Under the pieces are notes generated by a model. It did not search any database. It saw only the letters and a list, made by a program, of their open reading frames with translations, and was not told the origin of the DNA. Below, one piece after another: positions 1 to 10,910 of a stretch of DNA of 64,000 nucleotides (within the stretch, counting starts at the first letter, position 1; the number at the start of each line of letters is the position of its first letter). The DNA comes from Physcomitrium patens. Its lineage: Eukaryota > Streptophyta > Bryopsida > Funariales > Funariaceae. The translations under genes and the position numbers were made by a program. Where the stretch lies: contig NC_037273.1 in the NCBI RefSeq assembly GCF_000002425.4, positions 1,184,483 through 1,248,482 on the forward strand, read 5' to 3'.

Positions 1-1302
1 CCAAAAGGGCCAGCACGACTCCGAGTTTTTCAATCTCGTCATGTTTTTCCAGCTGCGGAACATTTTAGATTCAATAAGACTTTGGAACTTATTTCCCGCG
101 ATTTCTGATGGCTTCAAATGTGGAAGGATGTGAAAGATTTTGTTGTATCTTGTGACATTTGTTCAAGATCCAAAAACCCTTGACATCGGCCTTATGGACT
201 TCTACAGCCATTGCCTATTCCGCGCCGACCATGGTCTTCGGTTTCCATGGACTTTATTACAGATCTACCACCATCGAATTCATTTGACAGCATTTTTGTT
301 GTCGTAGATCGGCTTACAAAGATGGCGCATTTTGTCCCTTGTAAGAAGACATCGTCAAGCGAAGACACAGCAAGACTCTTTCTTGATAATGTGTATCGAT
401 ATCATGGTCTACCAGATGATATCGTATCGGATCGAGGAACCCAGTTTGTGTCAAAGTTTTGGAAATCTCTTTTTGAAATATTGAAGGTAGATATCAAGCT
501 TTCTTCGGCATTTCATCCTCAAACAGACGGCCAAACAGAACGGGTGAATCAAGTTTTAGAGCAATATTTACGTTGCACCATCAACTATCAACAAGATGAT
601 TGGGTCGCATATCTACCGCTAGCCGAGTTTGCATATAACAACACCCTTCATGCGTCAACTCAACAAACGCCATTCTTTTCCAATTATGGATACCATCCGA
701 AGCTTGACTTATGGAATTCGTCAACGATTAACAATCCGGCAGCTGAAGGATTGGTGAAGGAGCTTTCGCAGCTTCAAACTACATCGAAGCTTCAATTGCA
801 AACTGCCTAAGAATCCTACAAGGCGTCTGCGGATAAATTTCGGAATCAGGCACCTAAATTCACGATTGGAGACGAAGTTTGGCTGCTTCGAGGAAATATT
901 AAGACCAAGCGGCAAGGTGACAAATTGGACTATCGAAGATTGGGACCATTTGTTATCCAGAAGCAGATCAATCCTGTAGCGTATCGTCTGGAGTTACCAG
1001 CTACTATGAAGGTACATCCTGTCTTTCATGTTTCTTTGTTGGAGCCTTATCGAGAATCGTCTTTTCCTGGAAGAGTACAATGTCCACCACCTAGCATAGA
1101 AATAGAGAACCACGAAGAATACGAGGTGGAAAAGGTTCTGGATTCACGGCAAAGACGGGATAAATTAGAATACTTTGTGCATTGGAGCGGTTACGATATT
1201 AATGAACGAACATGGGAGCCGGTCGAAAATCTCGTAAATGCGCCACAAAAGGTACAGGAGTTTCATCGACGATATCCTGAGAAATCCAAGCCAGTTCGAT
1301 GA
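1..1302 (+). mobile_element. Ty3/gypsy family A: integrase and chromodomain part of pol
   Basis: This is the 3' half of a Ty3/gypsy polyprotein whose 5' part lies outside the window. At 211-810 the integrase core is clear: SMDFITDLP, VSDRGTQF and FHPQTDGQTERVNQ carry the D, D and E positions. A zinc-binding-type CDIC segment lies just upstream. At about 925-1302 come the integrase C-terminal segment (HPVFHVSLLEPY) and a chromodomain (EYEVEKVLDSR, YFVHWSGYD, TWEPVENL). Domain order and motifs place it among chromoviruses, and the motif style resembles the Tcn1-type group known from bryophytes and fungi (inference). It looks broken, with a few breaks, but it is the best preserved and probably youngest family A copy here, as judged by its retained C and G content. 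Confidence 0.9.
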
Positions 1303-1450
1303 TAGCTTCTTACTGAAGCTTGCTCATCTAGAAAACAGAAAAGAGGAGAGAGCACCACCAAAATCCATAGTTGATGTAGTCATTCTCACCAAGATAGCAT
1401 AGAACTTTGTTAGTAGCCCAAGTTTGTTCTTATTGTTTTAGCCTTTGAAT

Positions 1451-1798
1451 ATGGATAGCCAAGATACTACACTTGTCATGTCATCTCAAGCAACTAGCTC
1501 ACGAAGACGACCGCGAGATGAAGAACCACTTGCACCACCACGACGTCGAAGGATTCCGAGCAACAGATCGCTGGTGATTGTATTTGAGGTCGAGCCTACC
1601 TACAATGGTCAGCCAAAAGGAGTGTTTGCAGGACAATTTCACAATGAAGACACGGAGGTTCATGCTTGGTCAGAAGTTGAAGGCGTGGGCCACTACCGTT
1701 GGCTTCAAGGACCATTGAATCACTTGCCTCGTGAACAACAATTGGAGTTCAAAGCAGAGGTTATGCGACAGATCTTCATTTTCTTGCGTTGGTATTGA
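1451..1798 (+). CDS. Accessory ORF of gypsy family A, between chromodomain and 3' LTR (unknown function)
   Basis: A 115-residue frame starts at the ATG at 1451. It follows the end of the chromodomain frame and precedes the polypurine stretch and 3' LTR. The N-terminus is rich in Ser and Arg with an RRRR run, followed by a compact region containing FEVEPTYNG, FAGQF, GHYRWLQGPLNHLPREQ and a hydrophobic end. I see no signal peptide, membrane segment, zinc motif or known domain. Related sequence occurs in the same place in other family A copies near 3.6-3.85 kb (minus), 4.64-4.88 kb, 12.68-12.93 kb and 61.2-61.5 kb. That argues it belongs to the element and is not chance. It might be an accessory protein in the position where some elements carry env-like or antisense genes, but nothing indicates a function. 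Confidence 0.6.
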   Translation: MDSQDTTLVMSSQATSSRRRPRDEEPLAPPRRRRIPSNRSLVIVFEVEPTYNGQPKGVFAGQFHNEDTEVHAWSEVEGVGHYRWLQGPLNHLPREQQLEFKAEVMRQIFIFLRWY

Positions 1799-1848
1799 CT
1801 GACGATAACATTGCTTCTCGGAGACCTCGAAGCTAAAGGAGGAGGTGA

Positions 1849-2366
1849 TGTTAGGGACATAGTCCTTAGACCTTTCTAGAGACAAGTTTCTAGAACCTTT
1901 TAGAAAGAAGTCTCTAGAAACTTCCAGAAGATTCCTTGAATATTCTCTTAGAAGATTCTTCAAAGATTCCCTAAAGATTCTTTGAAGATTCTCTAAATAT
2001 TCCCTTAGAAGGCTCTAGAAGATTCTTAGAATATTCTAGTAGATTCTAAGAAGTTACTTGAGAAGCTTCCTAGCTCTTGGGTAGTTGCTCGAGAAGCTTC
2101 TTGATGCGCTTTCTTAGAACCATAGGCCTGTAGTATATATAGGAGTCGAGGCTGAAGAGTTCTTCAGTCTCGACAACACATCTCTTGGAGTTCTAGTTCA
2201 CCTTTCTGGTGTTGTTCTTATACTCATCTGTTTAATCTAGTTCTGTCACTTCTTCTTGAACTTCTTATTAGATTTCAAGTCTGTATTTTGTGTCCGTGAC
2301 AATTACTTATGTATTTTCTTGATATTACTTTCCTTCTAGAGAAAAGTTCTTAAAGGAGTAGTAACG
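1849..2366 (+). mobile_element. 3' LTR of gypsy family A copy 1
   Basis: A purine-rich tract (about 1835-1848) is followed by TGTTAGGGACATAG, a normal LTR beginning. A TATA-like box TATATATAGG lies at 2134-2143. The right part resembles the ends of the other family A LTRs (13.4-13.5 kb, 62.0-62.1 kb). The LTR runs directly into the 1.24-kb repeat that begins near 2367, so its true right end may be displaced or lost. The U3 part is packed with GAAnnTTC units (see the regulatory entry). Confidence 0.7.
1917..2100 (+). promoter_or_regulatory. Array of heat-shock-element-like repeats in the LTR
   Basis: Nine GAAnnTTC units occur in 184 bases, at 1917, 1927, 1938, 1951, 1984, 2018, 2029, 2062 and 2093. 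The first two are spaced to give a perfect four-unit heat shock element, GAAACTTCCAGAAGATTC (1917-1934). The array ends about 34 bases before the TATA-like box at 2134. Heat shock factors are known to bind inverted GAA units spaced this way. Heat-driven expression of this element is inference. Confidence 0.6.
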
Positions 2367-3600
2367 AGGTAGAGAGTATTTGCCTTAATATAGCATTGGA
2401 CTTCTAGCTATTACTAAATACTCAACCTATACGCTAGATAAAAAACATACCAAGTCTATATATGTTTTTTTTTATAGGAGCAATTACATCAATATATTAG
2501 TCTTAAGTATCAAAGATCACAAAACATGATATAAAAATAATATAAAATATTTATCTATCTTTAAGATAAATTCTTCTCAAACTTCAATTGTTCATTTTTC
2601 ACAATTCCACTATTTAAAAAAAATCTAATTTTACATAAAATATTGATGTATTTTTAATGATTATCACAACAAATTTTAACCATAAATTTGTTATGGATCT
2701 TGAAATATCATGAAAATCCTAACTATAGCTTTAAATCCTTGCTTACATACACATATGTGCAAATTTTTTCATATCTCACATATTAAATGTTCAAATAATA
2801 TTATTTTTTTTATATATAGCTTATGAACTTTATAGTTTATACTTTTGGAAATTTTTCATCTGAAAACACTTGATATGGCTCTTAGCATTACTATCAATAA
2901 AATGACTTACTTACTGTCTTTGAATTACATGTATTGTCTTCAATGCTCTATAACTTCTGCCTATAAACTCCAAATCCAAAAATTTCTTTTCAGAAGATGT
3001 AGATCATAAAATCACCTTTGCAATTATACCTCTTGATCTCTAGAATCTATCATAAAACTCCTCATATCCTCAAAACAACAACAATATGTCTTAAACATCA
3101 CTTTAACTTTAAACAACTATAACTTCATCACCCTTAATCCAAGTCCTCCAAAAGTTGTAGACAAATTGTAGTTCAAACCCTTAATCTTACAAATCTTGGT
3201 TTTGATTCTCAAATTTTTCTTTTGAGGTTGCCAAAACCTTTGTTATGGATATGTACAGCTTGCTGAATGTCCATTGGACATGGCCTTCTACTAATAGGAA
3301 TAAAGATCTTTACCTTTTGCCTTCATTTGACTATGCCTTGATTTCATTCCTCTCTATGAGCCTTCTAGTAGTTTAAATTTTCATCCTTAGGTTCAATCTT
3401 CTCTTAAAGCTCTATATTAAACATTTAAATATTATATAATTTAAATATTATAATAAAAATAGATAATATTCAAAATAAAGTTTTATATATCCACTTTCTT
3501 TAAATTAATTTATTAACCATTCTAATACATATCAAGAATTATGAACATAAAATATGTTTTAACTAATTTTTACATATTATAAGTATTTATAATATGACAT
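2367..3600. repeat. 1.24-kb dispersed repeat, copy 1
   Basis: This segment matches 55,767-57,016 along nearly its whole length in the same orientation. Both begin with GGTAGAGAG followed by a TTTGCCTTAA block and both end with AATATGACA. No coding region is visible. Read on the minus strand it begins TGTCATATT, like many plant LTRs, so it may be a solo LTR. The class is not certain. It abuts the family A LTR on the left. Confidence 0.65.
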
Positions 3601-4238
3601 TAGGTTTCAAATGTTGAAAAAATCTAACAAGCAGTAAATTATATTTGTCACATACTTTGATCTTTGTTCTCTTTGAAGATAGTTGATAGGTCCTCTTAGC
3701 CATCAAAAGTCTTTCACACTAAGACAAGAAGACCACCCTCTTATTTGGTTGTTATTGAGGTCTTTATAACTTTGTTCAAATAAAATATTTGAAACACTTT
3801 TAGGAGTTGTTCCTATCTCTAATAAGTTCATCAAACATTAGGAGTCTCTTCTAAGGTCGTGATAACAAATACATTGTATCTTATCATCTATTTGTCAAAA
3901 GATATGTCGTTCTTGAAGATCTTCATCTCAATTTTTTTTGTCTAGAAGGTTGTAACAATTGCAATGTCTTATTTAACAAGTCTGCAAATAAAAGCTCTTG
4001 AGTTGAATCTATTGGCTATTGGATCTCCATCTCTTTAGCATCACAAATATATAGAAGCTACAAAGAAAGATAGAAGGTATAGTATTATCTTTCTTTGATC
4101 TTGTTTCTTTTATAGCAAAGATTTGTTAATCTTCATCCTTGTTTTGAGGGATGTTATCAATAAAAAGCTTCAACTCTCTTTGCTGCATTTGTAAGATTCT
4201 TTATTAGCTTTCCTATGTATTCATTGATATCATATCCA
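3601..4238 (-). mobile_element. Gypsy family A fragment, minus strand (chromodomain end and accessory ORF region)
   Basis: Read on the minus strand this holds the end of the chromodomain (GYDINEY near 4210-4235), then the intervening segment, then the accessory-ORF region (about 3850 down to 3610). It matches the order in 12.4-12.9 kb and 61.0-61.5 kb. It is an old, broken copy and stops at the assembly gap. Confidence 0.65.
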
Positions 4239-4338
4239 NNNNNNNNNNNNNNNNNNNNNNNNNNNNNNNNNNNNNNNNNNNNNNNNNNNNNNNNNNNNNN
4301 NNNNNNNNNNNNNNNNNNNNNNNNNNNNNNNNNNNNNN
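4239..4338. other. Assembly gap (100 N)
   Basis: A run of exactly 100 N, the usual placeholder for a gap of unknown size. Both flanks are the same part of family A in opposite orientation, so the true sequence is probably an inverted repeat that resisted assembly. Confidence 0.99.
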
Positions 4339-5475
4339 GAAGGACAAATCAAGATGAAAACCTTAATTATAAAAGAAATAAAATCTAAGCAAGATAACAT
4401 TCTACTTTCAATCCTTGTTTGTAGCTTCTTTGTAGTTGTGACGCTGAGGAGATGGAAAACCAATAACCAGTAGATTTGACTCAATAGCCTTCGTTTACTG
4501 ATTTGTCAGATGAGACATTATGATTGTCACAACCTTCAAGACGATGCAATTGAGATAAAGATCTTTAAAAATGACATGTTCTTCCTCAAATACATGGCGA
4601 GATACAATGCGTTTGATATGACGACCTTTGAAGAGACTCCCGATGTTTAGTAATAATACTAGAAGAAGGAACAACTCCTGATGGTGTTCCAAATATTTTA
4701 TTCAAAGAAAGTTATGAAGGCCTCAACAATGATCAAATAAGTAGGTGGTCTTTCCGCCTTAGTATAAAACACTACCGACTGTTGAGAGGCTCTATCAATG
4801 ATTTTTGAAGAGAACAAAGAACAGAGTATATAGCGAATATAATTTTTCGCATCATAGATTTCTTCAACATCTGATGATCGCTCTTCGTGGAACTTATTCC
4901 TAGAAAGGGAGATTATATCATAGATATATGTATGTAAATCAGTAATTATATGTATAAATAGGTAAAAATAAGTAAAAATAGATAAAAATAAGTTAATTCT
5001 ATAGTATTTAATATAGATGCTTCCTAAAATCTTCATAGATGCTACTTTGACTTTATGGATATCTTTAATTGACTTTTTGGGATTAGAAACATGGTCAACA
5101 AGTTGGCCATGTACGACACATGTTGTTAGTTTGAAGATCAAGCTAACTATGTGGCTCACACATAGAAAAACTTGCCTTGTAAGTTAAGGCATGTGTCCTA
5201 CAAAGTCAACACAAATTAGAGGTCCTATAGAACGTTGCCATGTAGCCCCTAGTAAGATAGTATATATAGAGACAAGAGTGAAGCCTTCTTCTTTCTTGTC
5301 AACTCTTTTTTTGCTTCCAATCTAGTTTCAAGGATCTTTAATTTTCTTGACTTTTGGCAATAGCCAGTCGAGTTTATTTTTTAATATACATATCAAGTTA
5401 TTTCTATTTTATCATCTTTCTTTGAAAAAAGTCTCACTTGTTTATTTGTCTTTATTATATACTTGTCTTTGAGAG
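4339..5475 (+). mobile_element. Gypsy family A fragment, plus strand (accessory ORF region and 3' LTR)
   Basis: The segment starts at the chromodomain end, passes the accessory-ORF region (about 4640-4880), a purine-rich tract AGAAAGGGAGATTA near 4902-4915, and an LTR of about 4915-5475 with a TATATATAGAG box near 5260. It is the mirror image of 3601-4238 across the gap. It is an old and broken copy. Confidence 0.7.
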
Positions 5476-5479
5476 GAAT

Positions 5480-7069
5480 GAGTCTTTTCTTGCTCAATAA
5501 GAAGTTTGAAATGTACCACATTAATTTACATATTATCTACTTCCAAAAGTATATGTTGAAGAGGCATTGGTGTTGCTATTTAATTAAAGAAACATTGAAG
5601 CCCACTTGTTTGACTTTCAAATCAAAATTTAAAAAGTCAATTATCACTCTTCACAACAAAGTTAATCACTTGACTTAATGTTTGAGGATCAGATAAGTTA
5701 AGCATCAATTTCTTTACCTCATATTTTAATCTATAAAAAAATTAGCTAATAAGTGCAGCATCATCCTACTTGATATCAGTTGCAAGTTGTCAAAATTGTG
5801 TAGCATATAATATTACAAACTGATAGTCTTGTCGCAAAATACATATCTTATTGGTTGCAACACAAGTTGCATCATGTTCTTTATAAATGGATCAAAACTT
5901 TGTCAAGAGAGCCTCTAAATTATCAAGTATTGGATCTCGTCATTGAAGAAAAGATAAAAACCATAATAATACTGAACCTGAAAGAAGTGTATCAATAAAT
6001 CTAACTTGTGATCCTAGAGTTGGATAGCTTTGGAGTTGAAGTTCATTCACAAGTTGTATTTGATTGATAAATCTTCAAAACTTTGATCTTGTACCATCAA
6101 ACTTCTCAAGCAAGGCAATACTTGGTTCTCTAGTATAGAAAGGATGTTCCACTGTAGGAAAAGGGACATGATTTGGTAAAAATATTGAAGTAGCTCCAAT
6201 CATATCTATATCTTTACTTCTTATTATTCTTGTGTCTTCTTGTGGTGGTAAATTAAATTGATGCATTACAAGTACTACCCCCTCAATTGCTCTTGCATTT
6301 GTACCATTATATTCTTCATTTTAATAAGCTCTAACAAGATAATACTTTAAAAAAAATATCTAAGTATTTTCAAGTAATATAAAAGAGAGAATTGAACATC
6401 AAAGAAGATACTAAAAACAATAGCAGTTTAAAAGAAGGTAATCTATAACTTCTAATATGCTTATGACTTGTCAAAGAAAAGAGATAATCCACTCTTAATC
6501 AAGAAAAGACAAGGATTTGACATTGTAAGTATATTCTTATTAATGAATGAGGGACAAGAACTTGATAAAAGTAAATAAACAAGTATAACAAAATGAAAAG
6601 AAAGAAGTATGAATATTAAATAAAAACTAGAATGGCTATTTTTAAAAAACAAAGAAACTAAAGATTCTTGAAACTAGACTAAAAGCAAGAAAGAAGTTGA
6701 CAAGAATGAAGAGGGCTTTATTCTTGCCTCTATATATATTATCTAATTAGGAGCTATGTGACAACATCCTATAAGACCTCTAATATGTGTTGACTTTGCA
6801 AGACACATGCCTTAACTTATAAGGTAAGTTTTCTATCTGTGTGCCATATAATAAGATTGTTTTTCAAGCTATCAAAATGTGTGGCTCATGGCTAATTTTT
6901 TGATCACGTTTCTTACCTAAAAAATCAATTATAGACACCTATAGAGTCAAAGCAACGTCTATAAAGTTTAAAAAAAGCTTCTATAGAAAATATTATGGAA
7001 TTAATTTATTTTTACTTACTTTTATCTAATTGTATAGGTAGTTATTGATTTTTATGTATATGTCCATGA
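5480..7069 (-). mobile_element. Gypsy family A fragment, minus strand (5' LTR and gag)
   Basis: On the minus strand an LTR begins TGTCATGGACATA at 7069 and runs to about 6550. It is followed by an untranslated leader and gag: the frame at 6266-6075 reads EDTRIIRSKDIDMIGATSIF and LLEKFDGTRSKF. Further gag-like sequence continues to about 5690. The same gag motif recurs at 10.95 kb and 57.43 kb on the plus strand. The copy is broken and truncated after gag. Its LTR edge at 7069 lies directly against LTR sequence of a plus-strand copy. Confidence 0.65.
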
Positions 7070-7140
7070 CACTTGCATAAGCAAGCTAACTATATAATGC
7101 ACATATAGAAAACTTGTCCTGCAAGTTAAGATACGTATTA

Positions 7141-8332
7141 TGAGTCATCAAATTGACTCATTTATTATTTTAGGATAAAAATATGTATTTATAATGCTTT
7201 AAATAACATGATATAGTAAGTAATATAAAAATCCTTAAAAAAATAGAAAATAAAATTTTTAGTGGTGGAAATGGAGTCTTAGTAAGTCTTAGAGGCAATT
7301 ATCTTTGTTGATTTAGTACTTTTATTTATTATTGAATAATAAGGATAATTTATTAAAATCTATATTTAAATTGGTCTTCTATCTATATATATTACTTATA
7401 AAAAATATAAATGTTAGTAGTTAGAAGAAGCATGAGAAAGAACATCATGTCATTTTAGTTATTGATATAAAATAATAGGATTGATAGTAGATTTAAATTG
7501 TTTTATATTATTATCAAAAATTTCTAAGGTAGAAAAATGTAACCTTAAATGGATATCAGCATTATAAAAATATTATAGAACTTTTTAGAATTTATTTAGA
7601 ATTTTTTAGGAATATTAGAGCAATTTTGAAGATCTTGGTAAAAATGAGTTTTACCACTTTGGAAGCTTTATGAAGAAATGGAGCAAGAATTGAAGGCCAC
7701 ACAAGGTTTCGAGGCTAATTGGATTTTTTTAAATACCATGGTGAGGTCAAAGTTGTAAAAATTTTGGTCCTTCCAATAGAAAATAGGAGGACTAGCAGCT
7801 AGTATAGTCCTTATAGAAAGAAGAGTGCACAAGTCCCATGTGGATTATAGCACCTTCAGGGTAGTTAAGAGGATAAGACTAAGGCTTCGTAGCCTCTCTC
7901 AGACACCTTTATATACTACATGTGAGCCTTGGTGAGGCTCGAATCCTTGATCTATAAGCAAGTTACCTTTGAGATAAATATTTTTACTTCACTTTTCAAT
8001 TATTTACTATATATCTTCAAAATCTCATAACTTACTTATAATAATTCGGATTAATATGTTTCTTATATCATTGGAAAGATAATAAAATTACCTATCTAAA
8101 AAGATATTATTTATTGTTCAATTTATATTTTTATTAGGTAAAAATAAAGTGAACAAATTATGATTTAATTTTAGGTGTTGTAATTGCTTCATGTCATTTG
8201 TTTCAATTGCTTTGTAGTTGTTCTTCTTTTTTTCTTTATAATTGCCTACTTCACTTTATACCATCAATTACCAGCAACTCTTAATTGAGGCCATTTTGTA
8301 ACTTGGGTTGAGGAGTGAAAATTTACACTCAC
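7141..8332. repeat. About 1.2-kb insertion inside the family A 5' LTR
   Basis: Comparison with the LTR at 12,968-13,508 shows that LTR sequence stops near 7140 and resumes near 8333. The inserted DNA starts with a short palindromic block (TGAGTCATCAAATTGACTCA) and ends near AATTTACACTCAC. It contains no recognisable gene. It may be a solo LTR or a non-autonomous element. I could not fix a target-site duplication. Confidence 0.45.
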
Positions 8333-9109
8333 AAGTGTCTTACAAAATCAATATGTTTTGGAGGTCCCCCAAGACATCGACACATAGCTCCTAGTTAAGA
8401 ATATATATGGAGGCAAGAGTGAAGCCTTCTTTACTCTTGTTAATACCATTCTAGTCTTTAGTCTTATTTTAAGACTTTCTAGTTTCTCTATGTTTAACTA
8501 TTGTCATTCTAGTTTAATAATATATTATCTTTGAGTGACTTTTTAATTCTTTCAATGTCATAAGAGTATATTGAGGATTTCTTTCTTTGTAATTAATGTC
8601 CTTGATGATTTGATAAGAGTGCTAACTTACTATTTCTATCTTATTTTAGAAGTGAGTAGATTATCCTACTTCTATTGTTGTATTTTGAAAGTTGTGGACT
8701 TATCACTTTTAAACAAATAATTTTATTTTTTAATACTCATCTTTTTCTTAAAGAGAGTAGATTATCTCTCTTTGTGGAAATTTTTATTTGATATTAGAGG
8801 TTGAGGATTACCTTCCTCTCATTTAACTTTTTGAATTTGTTTAAATTGTCTATGGAAGAAAAGATTATGGATGCTACTCTCAACAGAAGTGAGAATAGAT
8901 TTGCAACTATTATAGATCTTCATGAGCTTCTCAATACTTTAAGAGTAGAAATTTCACATATTTTCAATATAAATCATGAAGGTACTATTCTTATGCCTAT
9001 GGAAGAAGTTCAAAGTCTGAGGCAAGAAGTTATGTAATTGAAAGAAGTAGATTGATTGATCTCAAATCAAAATCCAAAGAATTATGCTTCTACAACTATA
9101 ATGGTGTCG

Positions 9110-10910
9110 TGTTACGTGCTATCTTACTTGAAAATGCATCGGGCATCTGGCTATGGAAGATAAAACAATGTTTTACAAGTATCTAGATAGGCTAGTGGAT
9201 TTCAACCATTTAAATACAAACTATTTCGGATTTCAATATAAAAGCTTAATCTCAATGTAAAGTATTTGAAAGTACTATTTTTAATAACTTCAAGATATTA
9301 TAATTACAAAGTCTTTTGTTATTTATTAATCTTTATTATTTTATTTTATTTTTTTTTAATTTTTTAATTTTTTAATTTTAATTTTAATTTTATTCTATTT
9401 TACTTTTAAATTTAATCCTAGACAGCGAGCTTTGGCAAGTTGTAATTCTCAATCTGACCATCTGATTGTTGTAAACTTCTACCACTAGTGTCTTTGTAAG
9501 CCTTCTAAATGCTCAAGAAGTTTTAATCCAATCTAACTTACAGGTTGCAAGAAAATGCCGTAAATCTACACTGATTTATCTTGATTGCTGCCTAGAAGTC
9601 TCCACTTACCACGCCAAAAGTCACCTTATTCCAACTGATAGATCTCCAGATATTACAAAACCCTAAACAACTACAATCTGCTAACTTTTGATACCTCTTT
9701 ACACTAATAGTCAAATATCTTCTATCTGTTCTGTCAGATTAACACAAACTTTTGCATGCATTCAACATACTCAATCCTCAAGACACTTCTAAATTTCAAC
9801 TGCAAAAGATTTTCTAATTTCACAAAATAGTCAAGAGTATTAGCCTTAACTTTATTGCAAAAGAAAATCCAATCACTAGTACAAACACTGACTTTCAGCA
9901 ATGATTGCAAAAGTCCTCCCAAACCCTATGACATCCAATTCTACACCTTTCGAAGGAACTTGAAGCTAGCTCTCCGACCACAAAATCTTGATCTCAGAAT
10001 GCCTTCTTCTTTTTCTTTTCTTTTCGTTTTAATCCATGAGGTCCCCTATTCTTCTACCTTCGAATCTTAATTGCAACAACAGACCTACTTTCATGAAAAT
10101 CTTGCTTCTAAGAGGATCATTATACAGAAAAGACGTTTCTGCAAAACAATATAGAGAACGGAACAACTTGAAATGGAACTGAAGCCTCTGTATTCAAGAC
10201 CTCATTGAATTGCCCAACCAAGTTCGGTCTCATACTCGACAAGAGGCCCATAACAAGACCTAGATTGGATGTCCTTGTAATTGGATCAAATTAGTCTATC
10301 GCATTAGACTCACCCGAATATTGAATTGGTCCTTTCTTCTTTTGTCGACTCTTAGTATGAATGGCTCGGACTCATTCTACCCAAATTACCGGAGAATCTT
10401 GAGGACCTCGATTTATTCCCTCAATTTTTTTCAAACTATGGATCTGCTCATCTCAATTATAAAAATTAAACGGAATATTATATTGTTGATAAGTATGCCC
10501 CGACTGCTTGCTATTCCCACACACTGGCGCATAATTGTCAATGGCTCTAGGATTGGGACATTCAGTAGCATAATCACCATTCTGTCTATACCAAAAACAA
10601 CGATGTGATCTTCTTGCACCTCCATCAAGCATATTGGGTGTCTCTACCACTATATACCTACTAGGCTTATTCCATGTAAGATTAAAAAATGATTCTGGTC
10701 GTCCCGTTGGTACAGAGGTACTTAGTTCGATGATAATAGTGGAGCATACTCTGTTATCTCGTTCGATGATACAGCAGCAATAGGGTGACATTAACTGACC
10801 CTTGAATATTGGCATTGGAATTGGCCACTATTTCTAACATCCAAGATGAATAAACACTAATAAATCTTTTCTATTTATATTTTTACCATATAATCGTGTT
10901 GCAACACAAC
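9110..10910 (-). mobile_element. Retroelement fragment inserted in gag of the family A copy
   Basis: Family A gag is interrupted here by DNA of higher GC content. On the minus strand the frame 10,815-10,453 includes a gag-type zinc-knuckle-like stretch (GDYATECPNP) after FFNLTWNKPSRY. The rest (9430-10,400) is not recognised. A T-rich low-complexity stretch lies at 9330-9420. The family cannot be named from what is seen. It is broken. Confidence 0.45.

Noticed and set aside
7936-7946. GGCTCGAATCC, close to a tRNA-type B box, suggesting a SINE
   Set aside because: No matching A box or tRNA-like body lies at the proper distance upstream.
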